From positions 186,001-250,000 of the forward strand of contig CAWACR010000009.1 of NCBI GenBank assembly GCA_963780675.1: a stretch of 64,000 nucleotides of DNA, in the 5' to 3' direction. The stretch comes from JAHECE01 sp963780675 (lineage in GTDB: Bacteria > Actinomycetota > Actinomycetes > Actinomycetales > JAHECE01). Both the position numbers and the translations under genes were made by a program. Below, one piece after another: positions 53,291-63,215 of this stretch (position 1 is the stretch's first letter; each line of letters begins with the position of its first letter). Under the pieces are notes generated by a model that did not search any database, was not told the DNA's origin, and was given only the letters and a program-made list of their open reading frames with translations.

Positions 53291-54889
53291 ATGGCCCACA
53301 AGCGCTCCCACGGCCCCCGCGCGTCGGTCGAGGCGGGCGGGGCGGGCGCCCCGGCCATCCCGACGACGTACCGCGAGGTCGAGCGCAAGGTGCGGGTCCC
53401 CGACGACTTCGCGCTGCCGGGGCTCGCGGGCGTCGCCGCCGGGGTGGCGCACGTGCAGCAGGGCGAGACCGTGACGATGCTCGCGGCCTACCACGACACG
53501 CCCGACCTGCGGCTGATCCGCTGGGGCGCGACCCTCCGCCGCCGCGAGGGCGGACCCGACGCCGGCTGGCACCTGAAGCTCCCCGTCGACGGGGAGGGCC
53601 CGGGCGTGCGGGACGAGCTCGCCCTCCCCCTGGAGGCAGGACCGGTGGGCGTGGTCCCCCCGGAGATCGCCGACATCGTGCGCGCGTTCGCGCGGGAGGC
53701 CCCCCTGGTCCAGGTCTCGACGGTGCGCACCCGCCGCACCCCGTACCTCCTGCTCGACGGCGCCGGGCGGGCGGTCGCCGAGCTCGTGGACGACCGTGTG
53801 GACGTCGTCGAGGACGGCGCGGTGGTGCGGCGCTTCCACGAGATCGAGGTCGAGGCGAAGGCCGCCGAGGACGGTTCCGGGACCGCGGTGCTGGACGCCG
53901 TCGTCGAGGCACTGACCGACCGTGGTGCGGTACCCGGCACCGAGGGGAAGGCCGCCGCCGCGCTGGGGACACGCGCCGGGGGGCCGCCGGACGTCGTCGT
54001 CCCGCCGTGGCCGCGCGCCGAGGAGCCGGCCGGGGAGACGGTGCGGTGCGTGCTCGCCGGCCTCGTCCGCAAGTTCCTCCTGCAGGACGTCCGGGTGCGA
54101 CGGGACCTGCCCGACTCCGTCCACCAGTTGCGCGTGGCCGCGCGCACGCTGCGCAGCGCGCTGCGGGAGTTCGCCTCGCTCGTCGACGAGGAGTGGGCCA
54201 CCGGGCTCCGCGAGGAGCTCGGCTGGGCGGCCGGCGCCCTCGGCGAGGCACGCGACACGGAGGTTCTCCTCGAGCGGCTCGAGGCGCACGCCCGTGCGCT
54301 GGGGCCCGACGACGCGGAACGGGTGGTCCCCGTGATCGACGCGTGGTTGCGCGGCCGGCTGGACGAGGCTCGGCGGGCGGCGCTCGCCGAGCTGCGCAGC
54401 CCGCGTCACCTGCAGCTGCTCCAGGACCTCGTGGACGCGGCCCGCGAACCCCGGCTGACACCCGAGGCGGGCCGACCCGCGCAGAAGGTCTTCCCCCGCC
54501 TGGTGGACCGGGCGTGGCGCCGGCTCGAGAGGTCGGTGGACGGGCTCACGCCGGACGGCCCGTCCGAGGAGTGGCACCGCGCCCGCATCCTGGCCAAGCG
54601 CGCCCGCTATGCGGCCGAGTCGGTCGCGCCCGTGCTCGGGAGCGACACGAAGCGGCAGGGCGACTCCCTGAAGAAGGTCACCGACCTGCTGGGTGACCAC
54701 CACGACGCGTGGGTCGCCCAGCAGCGCCTGCGCGAGCTCGCCTCGCAACCCGGCACCGACGGCGCGACCGGCCTCGCGCTCGGGCTCCTCGACGCCGTCG
54801 AGGCCGACCGCGAGCGCGAGGACCGCGCCCTGTTCCGGATCGTCTGGCCCGAGGTCCTGGCGCTGCACCGGGCCGGGCTCACGGGCTGA
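53291..54889 (+). CDS. CYTH and CHAD domain protein
   Basis: The 532-residue protein combines an N-terminal CYTH (triphosphate tunnel) domain starting YREVERKVRVPDDF (ExExK motif), with WHLKLPVDGEG and FHEIEVEAK, and a C-terminal CHAD helical domain: DSVHQLRVAARTLRSALREF, LGWAAGALGEARDTEVLLERLEAHA, HRARILAKRARYAAESVAP and LGDHHDAWVAQQRL. CYTH enzymes hydrolyse inorganic triphosphate or make cyclic nucleotides, and CHAD binds polyphosphate granules. A polyphosphate-related role is likely. TAGCCT ends six nt before the ATG (leaderless). It is divergent from nifJ. Confidence 0.9.
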   Translation: MAHKRSHGPRASVEAGGAGAPAIPTTYREVERKVRVPDDFALPGLAGVAAGVAHVQQGETVTMLAAYHDTPDLRLIRWGATLRRREGGPDAGWHLKLPVDGEGPGVRDELALPLEAGPVGVVPPEIADIVRAFAREAPLVQVSTVRTRRTPYLLLDGAGRAVAELVDDRVDVVEDGAVVRRFHEIEVEAKAAEDGSGTAVLDAVVEALTDRGAVPGTEGKAAAALGTRAGGPPDVVVPPWPRAEEPAGETVRCVLAGLVRKFLLQDVRVRRDLPDSVHQLRVAARTLRSALREFASLVDEEWATGLREELGWAAGALGEARDTEVLLERLEAHARALGPDDAERVVPVIDAWLRGRLDEARRAALAELRSPRHLQLLQDLVDAAREPRLTPEAGRPAQKVFPRLVDRAWRRLERSVDGLTPDGPSEEWHRARILAKRARYAAESVAPVLGSDTKRQGDSLKKVTDLLGDHHDAWVAQQRLRELASQPGTDGATGLALGLLDAVEADREREDRALFRIVWPEVLALHRAGLTG

Positions 54890-54898
54890 TCACCCCGC

Positions 54899-55162
54899 TC
54901 AGGCGGGCTTGCGGCCCTTCGCGAAGTACGCGATCGGGCCGACGAAGTTCACGCCGATGGCCAGCGCCCACGCCACCTTCGGACCGTTGACCTTCTCGGC
55001 CGGCCGCAGCGCGAGGTCACGCCACGCAGCGGCGGCCAGGGCGATCTGGATCGACGCCATGACGACGACGCCGGACCGCTCGGCCGCGGACATCTCGCTC
55101 CACTTCTTGTTCTTGCGTCCGCAGCAGACGTCCTTCGAGCCCTCGCCCTTGTTTCCGCACAT
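54899..55162 (-). CDS. Small membrane protein, PLDc_N-like
   Basis: The 87-residue protein has a Cys/Lys-rich N-terminus (MCGNKGEGSKDVCCGRKNKKW) and two TM helices (GVVVMASIQIALAAAAWRDLA and PKVAWALAIGVNFVGPIAYFAKGRK). The second helix and FVGPIAYFAKGRK match the PLD-nuclease N-terminal-type family of small membrane proteins found widely in actinobacteria. Function unknown. SD GAGGGAG lies upstream of the ATG. It is convergent with the CHAD gene, 9 bp apart. Confidence 0.75.
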   Translation of the reverse strand: MCGNKGEGSKDVCCGRKNKKWSEMSAAERSGVVVMASIQIALAAAAWRDLALRPAEKVNGPKVAWALAIGVNFVGPIAYFAKGRKPA

Positions 55163-55267
55163 CGCGTTCTCCCTCCACGCTCCCCGTCAGGTCTCCCTGC
55201 CATCCTCACCCCGGCAGGAGGTGTGGCGCCAGGGACCTCGGGTGGCCGGGGAGGCGGCAGGGTTCGG

Positions 55268-55594
55268 TCAGCCGACGCGGGCGAACCGCACGCGGACGTT
55301 GTCCGGCTCCGACTCGACCGGGGTCACCGCGAAGATTCCGGGGAACGTGGCGTCGACCTGGGCAAGGAGCCGACGGGGCTCGTGCGGGGCAACCAGGAGC
55401 ATGCTCTCGCCCGGGGCGAGGCTGGCGAGGGCGCCGAGAACGGCGCCGTGGCGGATCTGCCGGGGCAGGACCTGGATGTTCAGCTCGGGCTCGACGGCCT
55501 GGCCGCCGCACCCGCACCCACCGCACCCGCAGCCGCCGGCCTTCGGGGAAGCGGTCTCGGCGGAGGTCTGGATCTGCACGTTGCTCGTCGTCAT
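55268..55594 (-). CDS. DUF2249 protein with Cys-Gly cluster
   Basis: The 108-residue protein has a flexible N-terminus with the cluster GGCGCGGCGCGG and a DUF2249 domain: ELNIQVLPRQIRHGAVLGALASLAPGESMLLVAPHEPRRLLAQVDATFPG. DUF2249 has a TusA-like fold and often accompanies nitrate, nitrite or anaerobic redox genes, which fits the nearby NifJ/Nfn operon. The four Cys residues in the tail could hold metal. Function not established. Confidence 0.8.
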   Translation of the reverse strand: MTTSNVQIQTSAETASPKAGGCGCGGCGCGGQAVEPELNIQVLPRQIRHGAVLGALASLAPGESMLLVAPHEPRRLLAQVDATFPGIFAVTPVESEPDNVRVRFARVG

Positions 55595-55698
55595 GGGAAC
55601 CACGGTACCCGGCGCGCGCCGGTGCCCCGAACGGCGGCCCTCACCCCGGCCCCCCGCCGCCCACCTCGCCCGCCCACCTCGCTGAGGTCGAGCGGTGC

Positions 55699-56985
55699 TC
55701 AGTCGAGCAGGTCGTGCCGCACGATCGTCGCCTCGCGGTCCGGCCCGACGCCGACGGCGGACACCCGGCACCCGGAGATCTCCTCGATCGCGCGGATGTA
55801 CCGCTGGGCCGCCGGGGGCAGGTCCTCGAAGGTCCGGGCCGCCGAGATGTCCTCGGTCCACCCCTCGAACTCCTCGTAGACGGGCCGGGCGTGGTGGAAC
55901 GACGTCTGCGTGGGCGGCATCTCCGGGAAGCGCACCCCCTCGACGTCGTACGCCACGCACACCGGGATGCGCTCGAAGCCGGTCAGCACGTCGAGCTTGG
56001 TGATGACGAGGTCGGTCAGGCCGTTGACCCGGCTCGCGTAGCGCGCGACCACCGCGTCGTACCACCCGCACCTGCGGGGCCGGCCGGTCGTCGTGCCGTA
56101 CTCCCCGCCCACGGAGCGCAGCCGGTCGCCGTCGGCGTCGAAGAGCTCGGTGGGGAAGGGGCCCTCGCCCACCCGGGTGGCGTAGGCCTTGGCGACGCCG
56201 ATCACCCGGTCGATGCGGGTGGGTCCGACACCCGAGCCGGTGCACGCGCCGCCGGCCGTCGCGCTGGAGGAGGTGACGAACGGGTAGGTGCCGTGGTCGA
56301 CGTCGAGCATGGTCGCCTGGCCGGCCTCGAAGAGGACGGTCTGGCCGGCGTCGAGCGCCTCGTTGAGGACGAGGGTGGTGTCGGCGACCATCGGACGCAC
56401 GCGCTCGGCGTAGCCGAGCAGGTCCTCGACGGTCTCCTCCACGCTCACGGCCCGCCGGTTGTAGATCTTCACCAGGAGCGGGTTCTTCTGCACCAGGGCA
56501 CCCTCGACCTTCTGGGCGAGGATGTGCTCGTCGAACAGGTCTTGGATGCGGATGCCGACCCGGTTCATCTTGTCGGCGTACGTCGGGCCGATCCCCCGGC
56601 CGGTGGTGCCGAGCTTGCGCTTGCCGAGGAAGCGCTCGGTCACCTTGTCCATCGTGCGGTTGTAGGGCGGGATGACGTGTGCGTTGGACGAGATCAGGAG
56701 GCGGGAGACGTCGACGCCGCGCGCGTCGAGCGCCGTGAGCTCGCGAAACAGCACCTCGAGGTCGATGACGACGCCGTTGCCGATCACCGGCGTGCAGCCG
56801 GGCGTGAGGATCCCGGAGGGAAGGAGGTGGAGGGCGTACTTCTCGTCGCCGACGACGACGGTGTGGCCGGCGTTGTTGCCCCCGTTGAACTTCACGACGT
56901 AGTCGACACGGGCGCCGAGCAGGTCGGTCGCCTTGCCCTTGCCCTCGTCACCCCACTGGGCCCCAACGAGCACGACGGCGGGCAT
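55699..56985 (-). CDS. purA: Adenylosuccinate synthetase
   Basis: The 428-residue protein has the family length and all signature blocks: P-loop-like GDEGKGK at 12-18, GGNNAGHTVV, the IMP-binding KLGTTGRGIGPTYADKMNRVGIR, VLFEAGQATMLDVDHGTYPFVTSSSATAGGACTGSGVGP and KLDVLTGFERIPVC. It makes adenylosuccinate from IMP, GTP and aspartate in AMP synthesis. ATG 56985 is preceded by GAGAGGAA. Confidence 0.97.
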   Translation of the reverse strand: MPAVVLVGAQWGDEGKGKATDLLGARVDYVVKFNGGNNAGHTVVVGDEKYALHLLPSGILTPGCTPVIGNGVVIDLEVLFRELTALDARGVDVSRLLISSNAHVIPPYNRTMDKVTERFLGKRKLGTTGRGIGPTYADKMNRVGIRIQDLFDEHILAQKVEGALVQKNPLLVKIYNRRAVSVEETVEDLLGYAERVRPMVADTTLVLNEALDAGQTVLFEAGQATMLDVDHGTYPFVTSSSATAGGACTGSGVGPTRIDRVIGVAKAYATRVGEGPFPTELFDADGDRLRSVGGEYGTTTGRPRRCGWYDAVVARYASRVNGLTDLVITKLDVLTGFERIPVCVAYDVEGVRFPEMPPTQTSFHHARPVYEEFEGWTEDISAARTFEDLPPAAQRYIRAIEEISGCRVSAVGVGPDREATIVRHDLLD

Positions 56986-57253
56986 GGTGGTTCCTCTCGA
57001 CTCGCCCGGGGGCCGGGCATTGCAGCGACGACAGGGCGAGGCTATCGCCGAAACGCGCCCGGCACTGCCCGCACGCGGGCCCGGCGGGGACGCGGGGGTG
57101 CGCGGGGGGAGCCGGGACGGGCCTCCGTCGGGGCCGTGCGCCGGCGTTCTCGACGTGCGGAGCCGCGCGCCCGGGTCTAGCCTCGGCAATGAAATCCCGG
57201 ACAGGGCCGTGAGATAGCGCGGCACCGGGACCGTTCCTCCAGGAGCCTTCCTC

Positions 57254-57607
57254 GTGATCGAGATCGCCACGTCGCCCACCAGCACCACGGTGGTCATCTC
57301 CGGCGACCTCGACCTGGCCGAGAGGACGCAGTTCCCCGAGGTCGCCGCGCGCGTCGGCGGCCTGCGGCGCCAGCTCCTGGTCATCGACATGTGTCACGCC
57401 ACGTTCATGGACTCCACCGGCGCGGCCTTCCTCATCCACCTGGCCGACGCGAGCCGCAGGCGCGGGGGCGCGACGGTGCTCCGCGGCTGCGACGAACGCG
57501 ACATCTTCGTCCTCGACGTGTGCGGCGCCCTCGACCTGTTCCGGCTCGATGCCGACCACCGGTGCGTCGAGGGAGCCCCCCCGGTCGGGAAGGCACTGGT
57601 GTCGTAG
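57254..57607 (+). CDS. STAS domain anti-sigma-factor antagonist
   Basis: The 117-residue protein has the STAS fold pattern: SGDLDLAERTQFPEVAARVGGLRRQLLVIDMCHATFMDSTGAAFLIHLADASRRRGG. The phosphorylatable Ser sits in FMDSTGAAF, the position regulated by HATPase kinases and PP2C phosphatases. It lies next to a SpoIIE/HATPase protein on the opposite strand and near a second STAS gene, making a partner-switching module. SD AGGAG lies 8 nt before the GTG. Confidence 0.86.
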   Translation: MIEIATSPTSTTVVISGDLDLAERTQFPEVAARVGGLRRQLLVIDMCHATFMDSTGAAFLIHLADASRRRGGATVLRGCDERDIFVLDVCGALDLFRLDADHRCVEGAPPVGKALVS

Positions 57608-57611
57608 GGCG

Positions 57612-57654
57612 GCGCCGTCGGCGGTCTCGGCGGTCCTGCGCCGTCGGCGGTCTC
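57612..57654. repeat. Direct repeat of 17 bp between convergent genes
   Basis: GCGCCGTCGGCGGTCTC occurs at 57612-57628 and 57638-57654. The second copy overlaps the stop codon of the SpoIIE/HATPase gene. This is probably a small local duplication. Confidence 0.7.
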
Positions 57655-59749
57655 AGGACTGCACCCACTCCGCCCGCGGGCGCTTCGGCCGGACGAGCGC
57701 CCACACCACCTTGCCGCCGTCCGAGGGCCGCCAGCCCCACTCCGCGAGGCGTCCGATGATGTGGAGGCCGTAGCCTCCGATCCCTGACTCGTGCCCCTCG
57801 ATCTCGGCCGGTGGGGCCGGGTTGTCGTCCTGGACCTCGATGCGCAGGCCGTCGCTCGTGTCCTCCAGGCGCAGCCCGATCCGCCCCCAGCCGTGCATCA
57901 CCGCGTTGGCCACGAGCTCGGAGACCACGAGCTCGGCAGGAGCCGCCTCCTCGATCCCCCACGCGGCGCACGAGGTCAGGACCGCGTGGCGCGCCCGACC
58001 GATGGACTGAGGGTCGGCCGGCAGCTGCCAGCGCCGCTGGCGGGGGCTGGCAGCACCGTCCGGGGTCGACGCGCTCGGTTCGGGGATGCGCACCACGACG
58101 ACGGCGATGTCGTCCTCCGGCGCGTCCGCCAGCAGGTCGAGGAGCTCCTCTCCCACGCCCGCGGCGTCGCGGGCCCGCAGGTGTCCGCAGAGGTCGGCGA
58201 GCACCGCGACGCCGTCCCGCATCGACCGGTCCCGCCGTTCGACGAGCCCGTCGGTGTAGAAGACGAGCACGTCGCCGGGGACGGCGCGGAGGTGGCCGGT
58301 GGTTCGAGGCCGCGCGCCGAAGCCGACCAGCGAACCGGCCCCGCCGTCGAGCGACGTCACGGTCCCGCCCCGGACGAGGAGGGGCGGGAGATGGCCCGCG
58401 CGAGAGTAGGTGACGTCCCACTCCGACCCCTGGGGGGTCAGTGCCGCGTAGACGAGCGAGGCGCTGCGCGGGACGCGCATGCCGGCCACGAGCCGGTCGA
58501 CTCGGTCGAGAACCGTCGCGGGCTCGACCAGCTCGCACGCGTACGAGCGGACCACCGACCGCAGCTGCCCCATCGTGGCGGCGGCCTCGACGTCGTGCCC
58601 CGCGACGTCGCCGATCACCACTCCGACGGACTCCGGGCTCACGTGCAGGACGTCGTACCAGTCGCCCCCGACCTGGGCGTGCTCCGCGTTCGGCGCGTAG
58701 TAGGTCCAGACATCCAGGCCCGCGACGTGCGCCTGCTCGGGGAGCATCGCGCGCTGCAGCGTCTCGGCGAGGCGGTGCTCCCGCGCGTAGAGCTGCGTGT
58801 TCTCCATCGCCAGGCCGACGCGCCGGGCGACCAGCTCGACGATGGTCGCGATCTCCTCGGCCGACTCCGGCTCGCGCAGGTCTGAGGTCCGGGGCAGCGC
58901 AGCGAGCACGCAGAGGGTGCGGCGCCGACCGTAGACCGGCACCACGAGGACGGTGTCGGCCGCCCCTGCATCGGCGGCCCGGTGCGGACGGACCGCAACG
59001 AGGAGATCCGCCGCCGGCGTCTCGGGCGGGTAGTCGGCGTCGAGGAGCACCTCGCCGCGCACGTGCTCCGCGCTCGCCAGGACGGCGCGGATCGGGTCCC
59101 GCCGGCCGCCGTCCCGGGCGGGCTCACCCTCCCGCCGTCGGGAGCGGTGGTCGTCCTCGGCCTCGACGCCGAGCAGGGAGCGCAACCGACCGCCGTCGAC
59201 GTCGAAGAAGCCCGCCCACGACACGAGCCGGCCGGAGATCAGCCGGGCGACCGATTGGAGTGCGACCGGGTTGTCGACCTCCGCCATGAGGTCCGACGCC
59301 ATGCCGACCACGCTGAGGCCGATGCGGGCGCGGCGTTCGATCTCGTACGAGCGGCGGTCCTGCTGCTGCCGGCGGACGTGCTCGGAGACGTCGTGCTGGA
59401 CGCCCACCCACTGGATCACCATGTCGCCTGCGAACACGGGCGACATGGTGAAGGTGGACCAGAACGCCGTGCCGTCCGCGCAGTACGCCACCACGGTGAC
59501 GGTGGATCGGTGGCCGCGCCGTACCTCCTGGTACATGCGGTCGATCTCCGCCATGTCGGTCTCTGCGCCCATCAACCGGGCGAGGGCCCCGTTGATCATC
59601 TCCTCGACGGTGTAGCCGAAGACGCGGGTGAAGGCCGGGTTGACCCACGTGACCCAGCTGCCGCCGTTGATGATGTCGGCGACCATCACGGCCACGTCCA
59701 TGGTGTCCAGCACCTCGAGGGCTTCATCCCTGGTCAGGCGATTGACCAT
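57653..59749 (-). CDS. PAS-GAF-SpoIIE phosphatase with C-terminal HATPase (RsbU/RsbW-like fusion)
   Basis: The 698-residue protein has a PAS domain at 10-130 (VAVMVADIINGGSWVTWVNPAFTRVFGYTVEEM...VQHDVSEH), a GAF-type region at about 150-325, a PP2C/SpoIIE phosphatase (LQRAMLPEQ, GGDWYDVLHVSPESVGVVIGDVAGHDVEAA, VFYTDGLVERRD, DDIAVVVVRI) and a C-terminal serine-kinase-type HATPase_c (ELVVSELVANAVMHGWG, GIGGYGLHIIGRLAEWGW). PAS resembles LOV-like sensors but lacks the photoactive GRNCRFLQ Cys motif. It should control the phosphorylation of STAS proteins encoded on both sides, combining kinase and phosphatase in one chain. Confidence 0.88.
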   Translation of the reverse strand: MVNRLTRDEALEVLDTMDVAVMVADIINGGSWVTWVNPAFTRVFGYTVEEMINGALARLMGAETDMAEIDRMYQEVRRGHRSTVTVVAYCADGTAFWSTFTMSPVFAGDMVIQWVGVQHDVSEHVRRQQQDRRSYEIERRARIGLSVVGMASDLMAEVDNPVALQSVARLISGRLVSWAGFFDVDGGRLRSLLGVEAEDDHRSRRREGEPARDGGRRDPIRAVLASAEHVRGEVLLDADYPPETPAADLLVAVRPHRAADAGAADTVLVVPVYGRRRTLCVLAALPRTSDLREPESAEEIATIVELVARRVGLAMENTQLYAREHRLAETLQRAMLPEQAHVAGLDVWTYYAPNAEHAQVGGDWYDVLHVSPESVGVVIGDVAGHDVEAAATMGQLRSVVRSYACELVEPATVLDRVDRLVAGMRVPRSASLVYAALTPQGSEWDVTYSRAGHLPPLLVRGGTVTSLDGGAGSLVGFGARPRTTGHLRAVPGDVLVFYTDGLVERRDRSMRDGVAVLADLCGHLRARDAAGVGEELLDLLADAPEDDIAVVVVRIPEPSASTPDGAASPRQRRWQLPADPQSIGRARHAVLTSCAAWGIEEAAPAELVVSELVANAVMHGWGRIGLRLEDTSDGLRIEVQDDNPAPPAEIEGHESGIGGYGLHIIGRLAEWGWRPSDGGKVVWALVRPKRPRAEWVQS

Positions 59750-59831
59750 GAGCGCCTCCGATCGTCTAGCGTGCGTACCGGACCGTCACACGCGACCGCT
59801 GAGGTCGCGCCTCCGGGACGGAAGGAGCACC

Positions 59832-60251
59832 GTGAGCGACCGTAACAGCCCCAGGAGCCGCCCACCTGGCGAGGGCGCCGGGCCGGCCCCCCAGTGCGAA
59901 GCCGGGTCGGTCCACGTCATGGTCGCACCGACCCGGACGCGCATCGTCCTCTGCGGCGAGATCGACGCGGCCCTCACCGCCGAGCTGCGGGAGGCCGCGG
60001 CGGACGCCGAGGCCGCCCGGCGTCCGGTGGAGGTCGACACCAGACGGGTGACGTTCATGGACTCCTCGGGCTTCACCCTCCTCGCCCGGCTGGCGCACCG
60101 CGGCCCCGCCCGGCTGCGGATCATCGAGCCGACCGACGTCGTCCGCTTCCTTCTCGACGTCACGCTCATCAGGGAGTACGTCGACATCGTCGAGGCCGAC
60201 CCGGGCTTCGACGACGACCCGCACGACCCGGTGCCCGCCCTGGTGGCCTGA
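59832..60251 (+). CDS. STAS domain protein
   Basis: The 139-residue protein has a Pro/Ser-rich N-terminus of about 35 residues, then a STAS domain: MVAPTRTRIVLCGEIDAALTAELREAAADAEAARRPVEVDTRRVTFMDSSGFTLLARLAHRG, with the candidate regulatory Ser in FMDSSGF, and an acidic C-terminus (FDDDPHDPVP). It is divergent from the SpoIIE/HATPase gene, with 82 bp between them, so the two are likely regulated together. SD GGAAGGAG is strong. Confidence 0.86.
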   Translation: MSDRNSPRSRPPGEGAGPAPQCEAGSVHVMVAPTRTRIVLCGEIDAALTAELREAAADAEAARRPVEVDTRRVTFMDSSGFTLLARLAHRGPARLRIIEPTDVVRFLLDVTLIREYVDIVEADPGFDDDPHDPVPALVA

Positions 60252-60267
60252 CGCCCCGCCGGGACGC

Positions 60268-60307
60268 ACGACGGCGCCCCGGGAGCGGACTCCCGGGGCG
60301 CCGTCGT
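60268..60307. terminator. Very strong 18-bp hairpin between STAS and fba genes
   Basis: A perfect 18-bp stem ACGACGGCGCCCCGGGAG / CTCCCGGGGCGCCGTCGT with tetraloop CGGA lies between two convergent stops. Confidence 0.88.
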
Positions 60308-60353
60308 CGTCAGTGCTGTGGCCGCCGGAAGGCGGCCGGGCCCGCGACCTCGG

Positions 60354-61373
<1,020 letters not shown>

Positions 61374-61533
61374 CGCGGAACTCCTGTACTCGGTAGCCGG
61401 GTTGGATCGCGTCCGAGTCTTGCAGATGGAATCCCCCTACGGGCCAGGCCCGGAGGCCCATTTCCGGCCGCACCTCCCCCGGGTGCGGCCGATCGGCGGC
61501 ACGAGCGACGTGGCGAGCGCCGATCGACCCCGC

Positions 61534-62250
61534 TCACGGGGCTGTCCGGGGTGGCGGCGCGTGCTGCACGATCCACGCGTGCATCGCGATCGCGGCCGCG
61601 GCGCCGGCGTTGATCGACCGTGTCGAGCCGAACTGCGCGATCGACAGGACGTCCTCGCACCCGGCCTGGGCTGCGCCCGAGAGCCCCACGCTCTCCTGGC
61701 CGAACAACAGGACGCAGCCGAGCGGCAGCCGGTAGCCCTCGAGGGGCACCGAGCCGGGCACGTTGTCGACGCCGAGGACCGGCAGGCCCTCGGCTCGCGC
61801 CCATGCGAGGAGCATTGAGACGTCCTGGTGGTGGCGGACGTGCAGGTAGCGGTCCGTGACCATGGCGCCTCGGCGGTTCCAGCGGCGCCTGCCGACGACG
61901 TGCACGCCCGCGGCGTTGAACGCGTTTGCGGTGCGCACGATCGAGCCGATGTTGAGGTCGTGCGCCCAGTTCTCGATGGCCACGTGGAAGGGGTGCCGGC
62001 GGGTGTCGAGGTCGGCGACGATCGCCTCCACGGTCCAGTACCGGTAGCCGTCGACCACGTTGCGCCGGTCCCCCTCGGCGAGCAGGACCGGGTCGTAGCG
62101 GCGGCGGCCGTCGACGTCGAGGTCCGGCCAGGCGTCCGGCCCACCCGGCCACGGGCCGACGCCGACGACGTCGTCCCGGCCCTCGCGCGCGCCGTCGCCC
62201 TCGCCGTCGGCCCGCGCACCGGTGCCGCTCACAGACTCGGTGCCGCTCAC
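61534..62250 (-). CDS. TrmH/SpoU family RNA methyltransferase
   Basis: The 238-residue protein has SpoU motifs: motif 1 LNIGSIVRTANAFNAAGVHVVG, motif 2 LLFGQESVGLS and motif 3 SIAQFGSTRSINAGAAAAIAMHAW in the trefoil-knot fold that binds SAM. It 2'-O-methylates a ribose in tRNA or rRNA; the exact site is not readable. An N-terminal extension of about 75 residues is present. Its GTG start overlaps the stop of the HAD gene (GTGA), so the two are coupled. Confidence 0.9.
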   Translation of the reverse strand: MSGTESVSGTGARADGEGDGAREGRDDVVGVGPWPGGPDAWPDLDVDGRRRYDPVLLAEGDRRNVVDGYRYWTVEAIVADLDTRRHPFHVAIENWAHDLNIGSIVRTANAFNAAGVHVVGRRRWNRRGAMVTDRYLHVRHHQDVSMLLAWARAEGLPVLGVDNVPGSVPLEGYRLPLGCVLLFGQESVGLSGAAQAGCEDVLSIAQFGSTRSINAGAAAAIAMHAWIVQHAPPPRTAP

Positions 62251-63107
62251 GGGACCAGCACCGCCAGGGCAGCGGCCACGCCGTCGTCGTCGTTTCCGCG
62301 CGTGACGAAGGTGGCCGCGGCCACCACCTCGGGCCGCGCGCTCGCCGGCGCGACGGAGGTCCCGGCGAAGGCGAACAGGCCGAGGTCGTTGGGCCCGTCA
62401 CCGAGGGCGACGACGTCGGATGCGGCGATCCCGGTGGACGCGCAGTACCGGCGGACGGCGTCGGCCTTGTCGACGTCGCTGCGCGTGATCTCGAGGTAGG
62501 TCGGGTTGGAGACCTGCGCGCGCAGTCCCGCCGGCAGCGCAGCGGCGATCGCGCGCAGGGTGGTGAGGTCCGGCGTCGGGCCGATGAGCATGAGCTTGTC
62601 CGGGCCGTCCTCCTCGGACCAGAGGTCGCGCTGCTCCGGGGAGACGCCCACGATGCGGGCCTCTTCCTCGATCGTGTGGTCGACGGCGGAGACGAACCAT
62701 CTCGCCCCCGCGAACCAGCTCACGGCGATCCCGGCATCCCGGGCGGCGTCGATCACGGGGTGGACGGATTCCGGCGGCATGGGTCGCCGGTCGATGACGT
62801 GCAGCGCGCCGTCGAGCCCGTAGCTCCCGGTCACCGCGCCCTGGGACGCCACGAAGACCGACGGAGCGGTCAGCCCGAGGCGTCGCAAGACGGGTTCGAG
62901 GGCGCTCGGTCCCCGCGACGAGGCGAGGACGACGTCGACCCCGCGCGACCGGACCCGCGCGACGGCCGCCAGCGTGGCGGGGCTCAGGTCGTGCGCGCAG
63001 GTGAGCAGCGTGCCGTCGACGTCGATCGCGACCAGGCGGGGTACCCGGCCGAGGAACCGCACGGTGATGCGGGGCGTCGGGAACGGTCCGGACGACGGCG
63101 GGGCCAT
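62247..63107 (-). CDS. HAD superfamily (Cof-type) phosphatase
   Basis: The 286-residue protein has HAD motif I AIDVDGTLL (catalytic Asp29/Asp31), motif II LASSRG, a C2-type cap with Lys in SDVDKADAVRRYC, and motif IV LGDGPNDLGLFAFAGTSVAPASA. Cof-type members dephosphorylate sugar phosphates or cofactors. ATG 63107 has TAGGCT 8 nt upstream (leaderless). It is coupled to the TrmH-type gene and divergent from DedA. Confidence 0.88.
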   Translation of the reverse strand: MAPPSSGPFPTPRITVRFLGRVPRLVAIDVDGTLLTCAHDLSPATLAAVARVRSRGVDVVLASSRGPSALEPVLRRLGLTAPSVFVASQGAVTGSYGLDGALHVIDRRPMPPESVHPVIDAARDAGIAVSWFAGARWFVSAVDHTIEEEARIVGVSPEQRDLWSEEDGPDKLMLIGPTPDLTTLRAIAAALPAGLRAQVSNPTYLEITRSDVDKADAVRRYCASTGIAASDVVALGDGPNDLGLFAFAGTSVAPASARPEVVAAATFVTRGNDDDGVAAALAVLVP

Positions 63108-63215
63108 GGTCGCCGAGCCTACGGGCCCGCCGTGTGGCCATCCCCACACCCGTCGTCACAGCATCGCCACAGGTCGGCACAGGGCCGTCCACGGCCCCGG
63201 ACGTACCCTGGAGGG

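Noticed and set aside
49878..53291. 1137-codon open frame on the plus strand
   Set aside because: It is antisense to nifJ, which has clear Fe-S and TPP motifs on the other strand.
53228..54868. 546-codon minus-strand open frame
   Set aside because: It is antisense to the CYTH/CHAD gene, which has coherent motifs on the plus strand.
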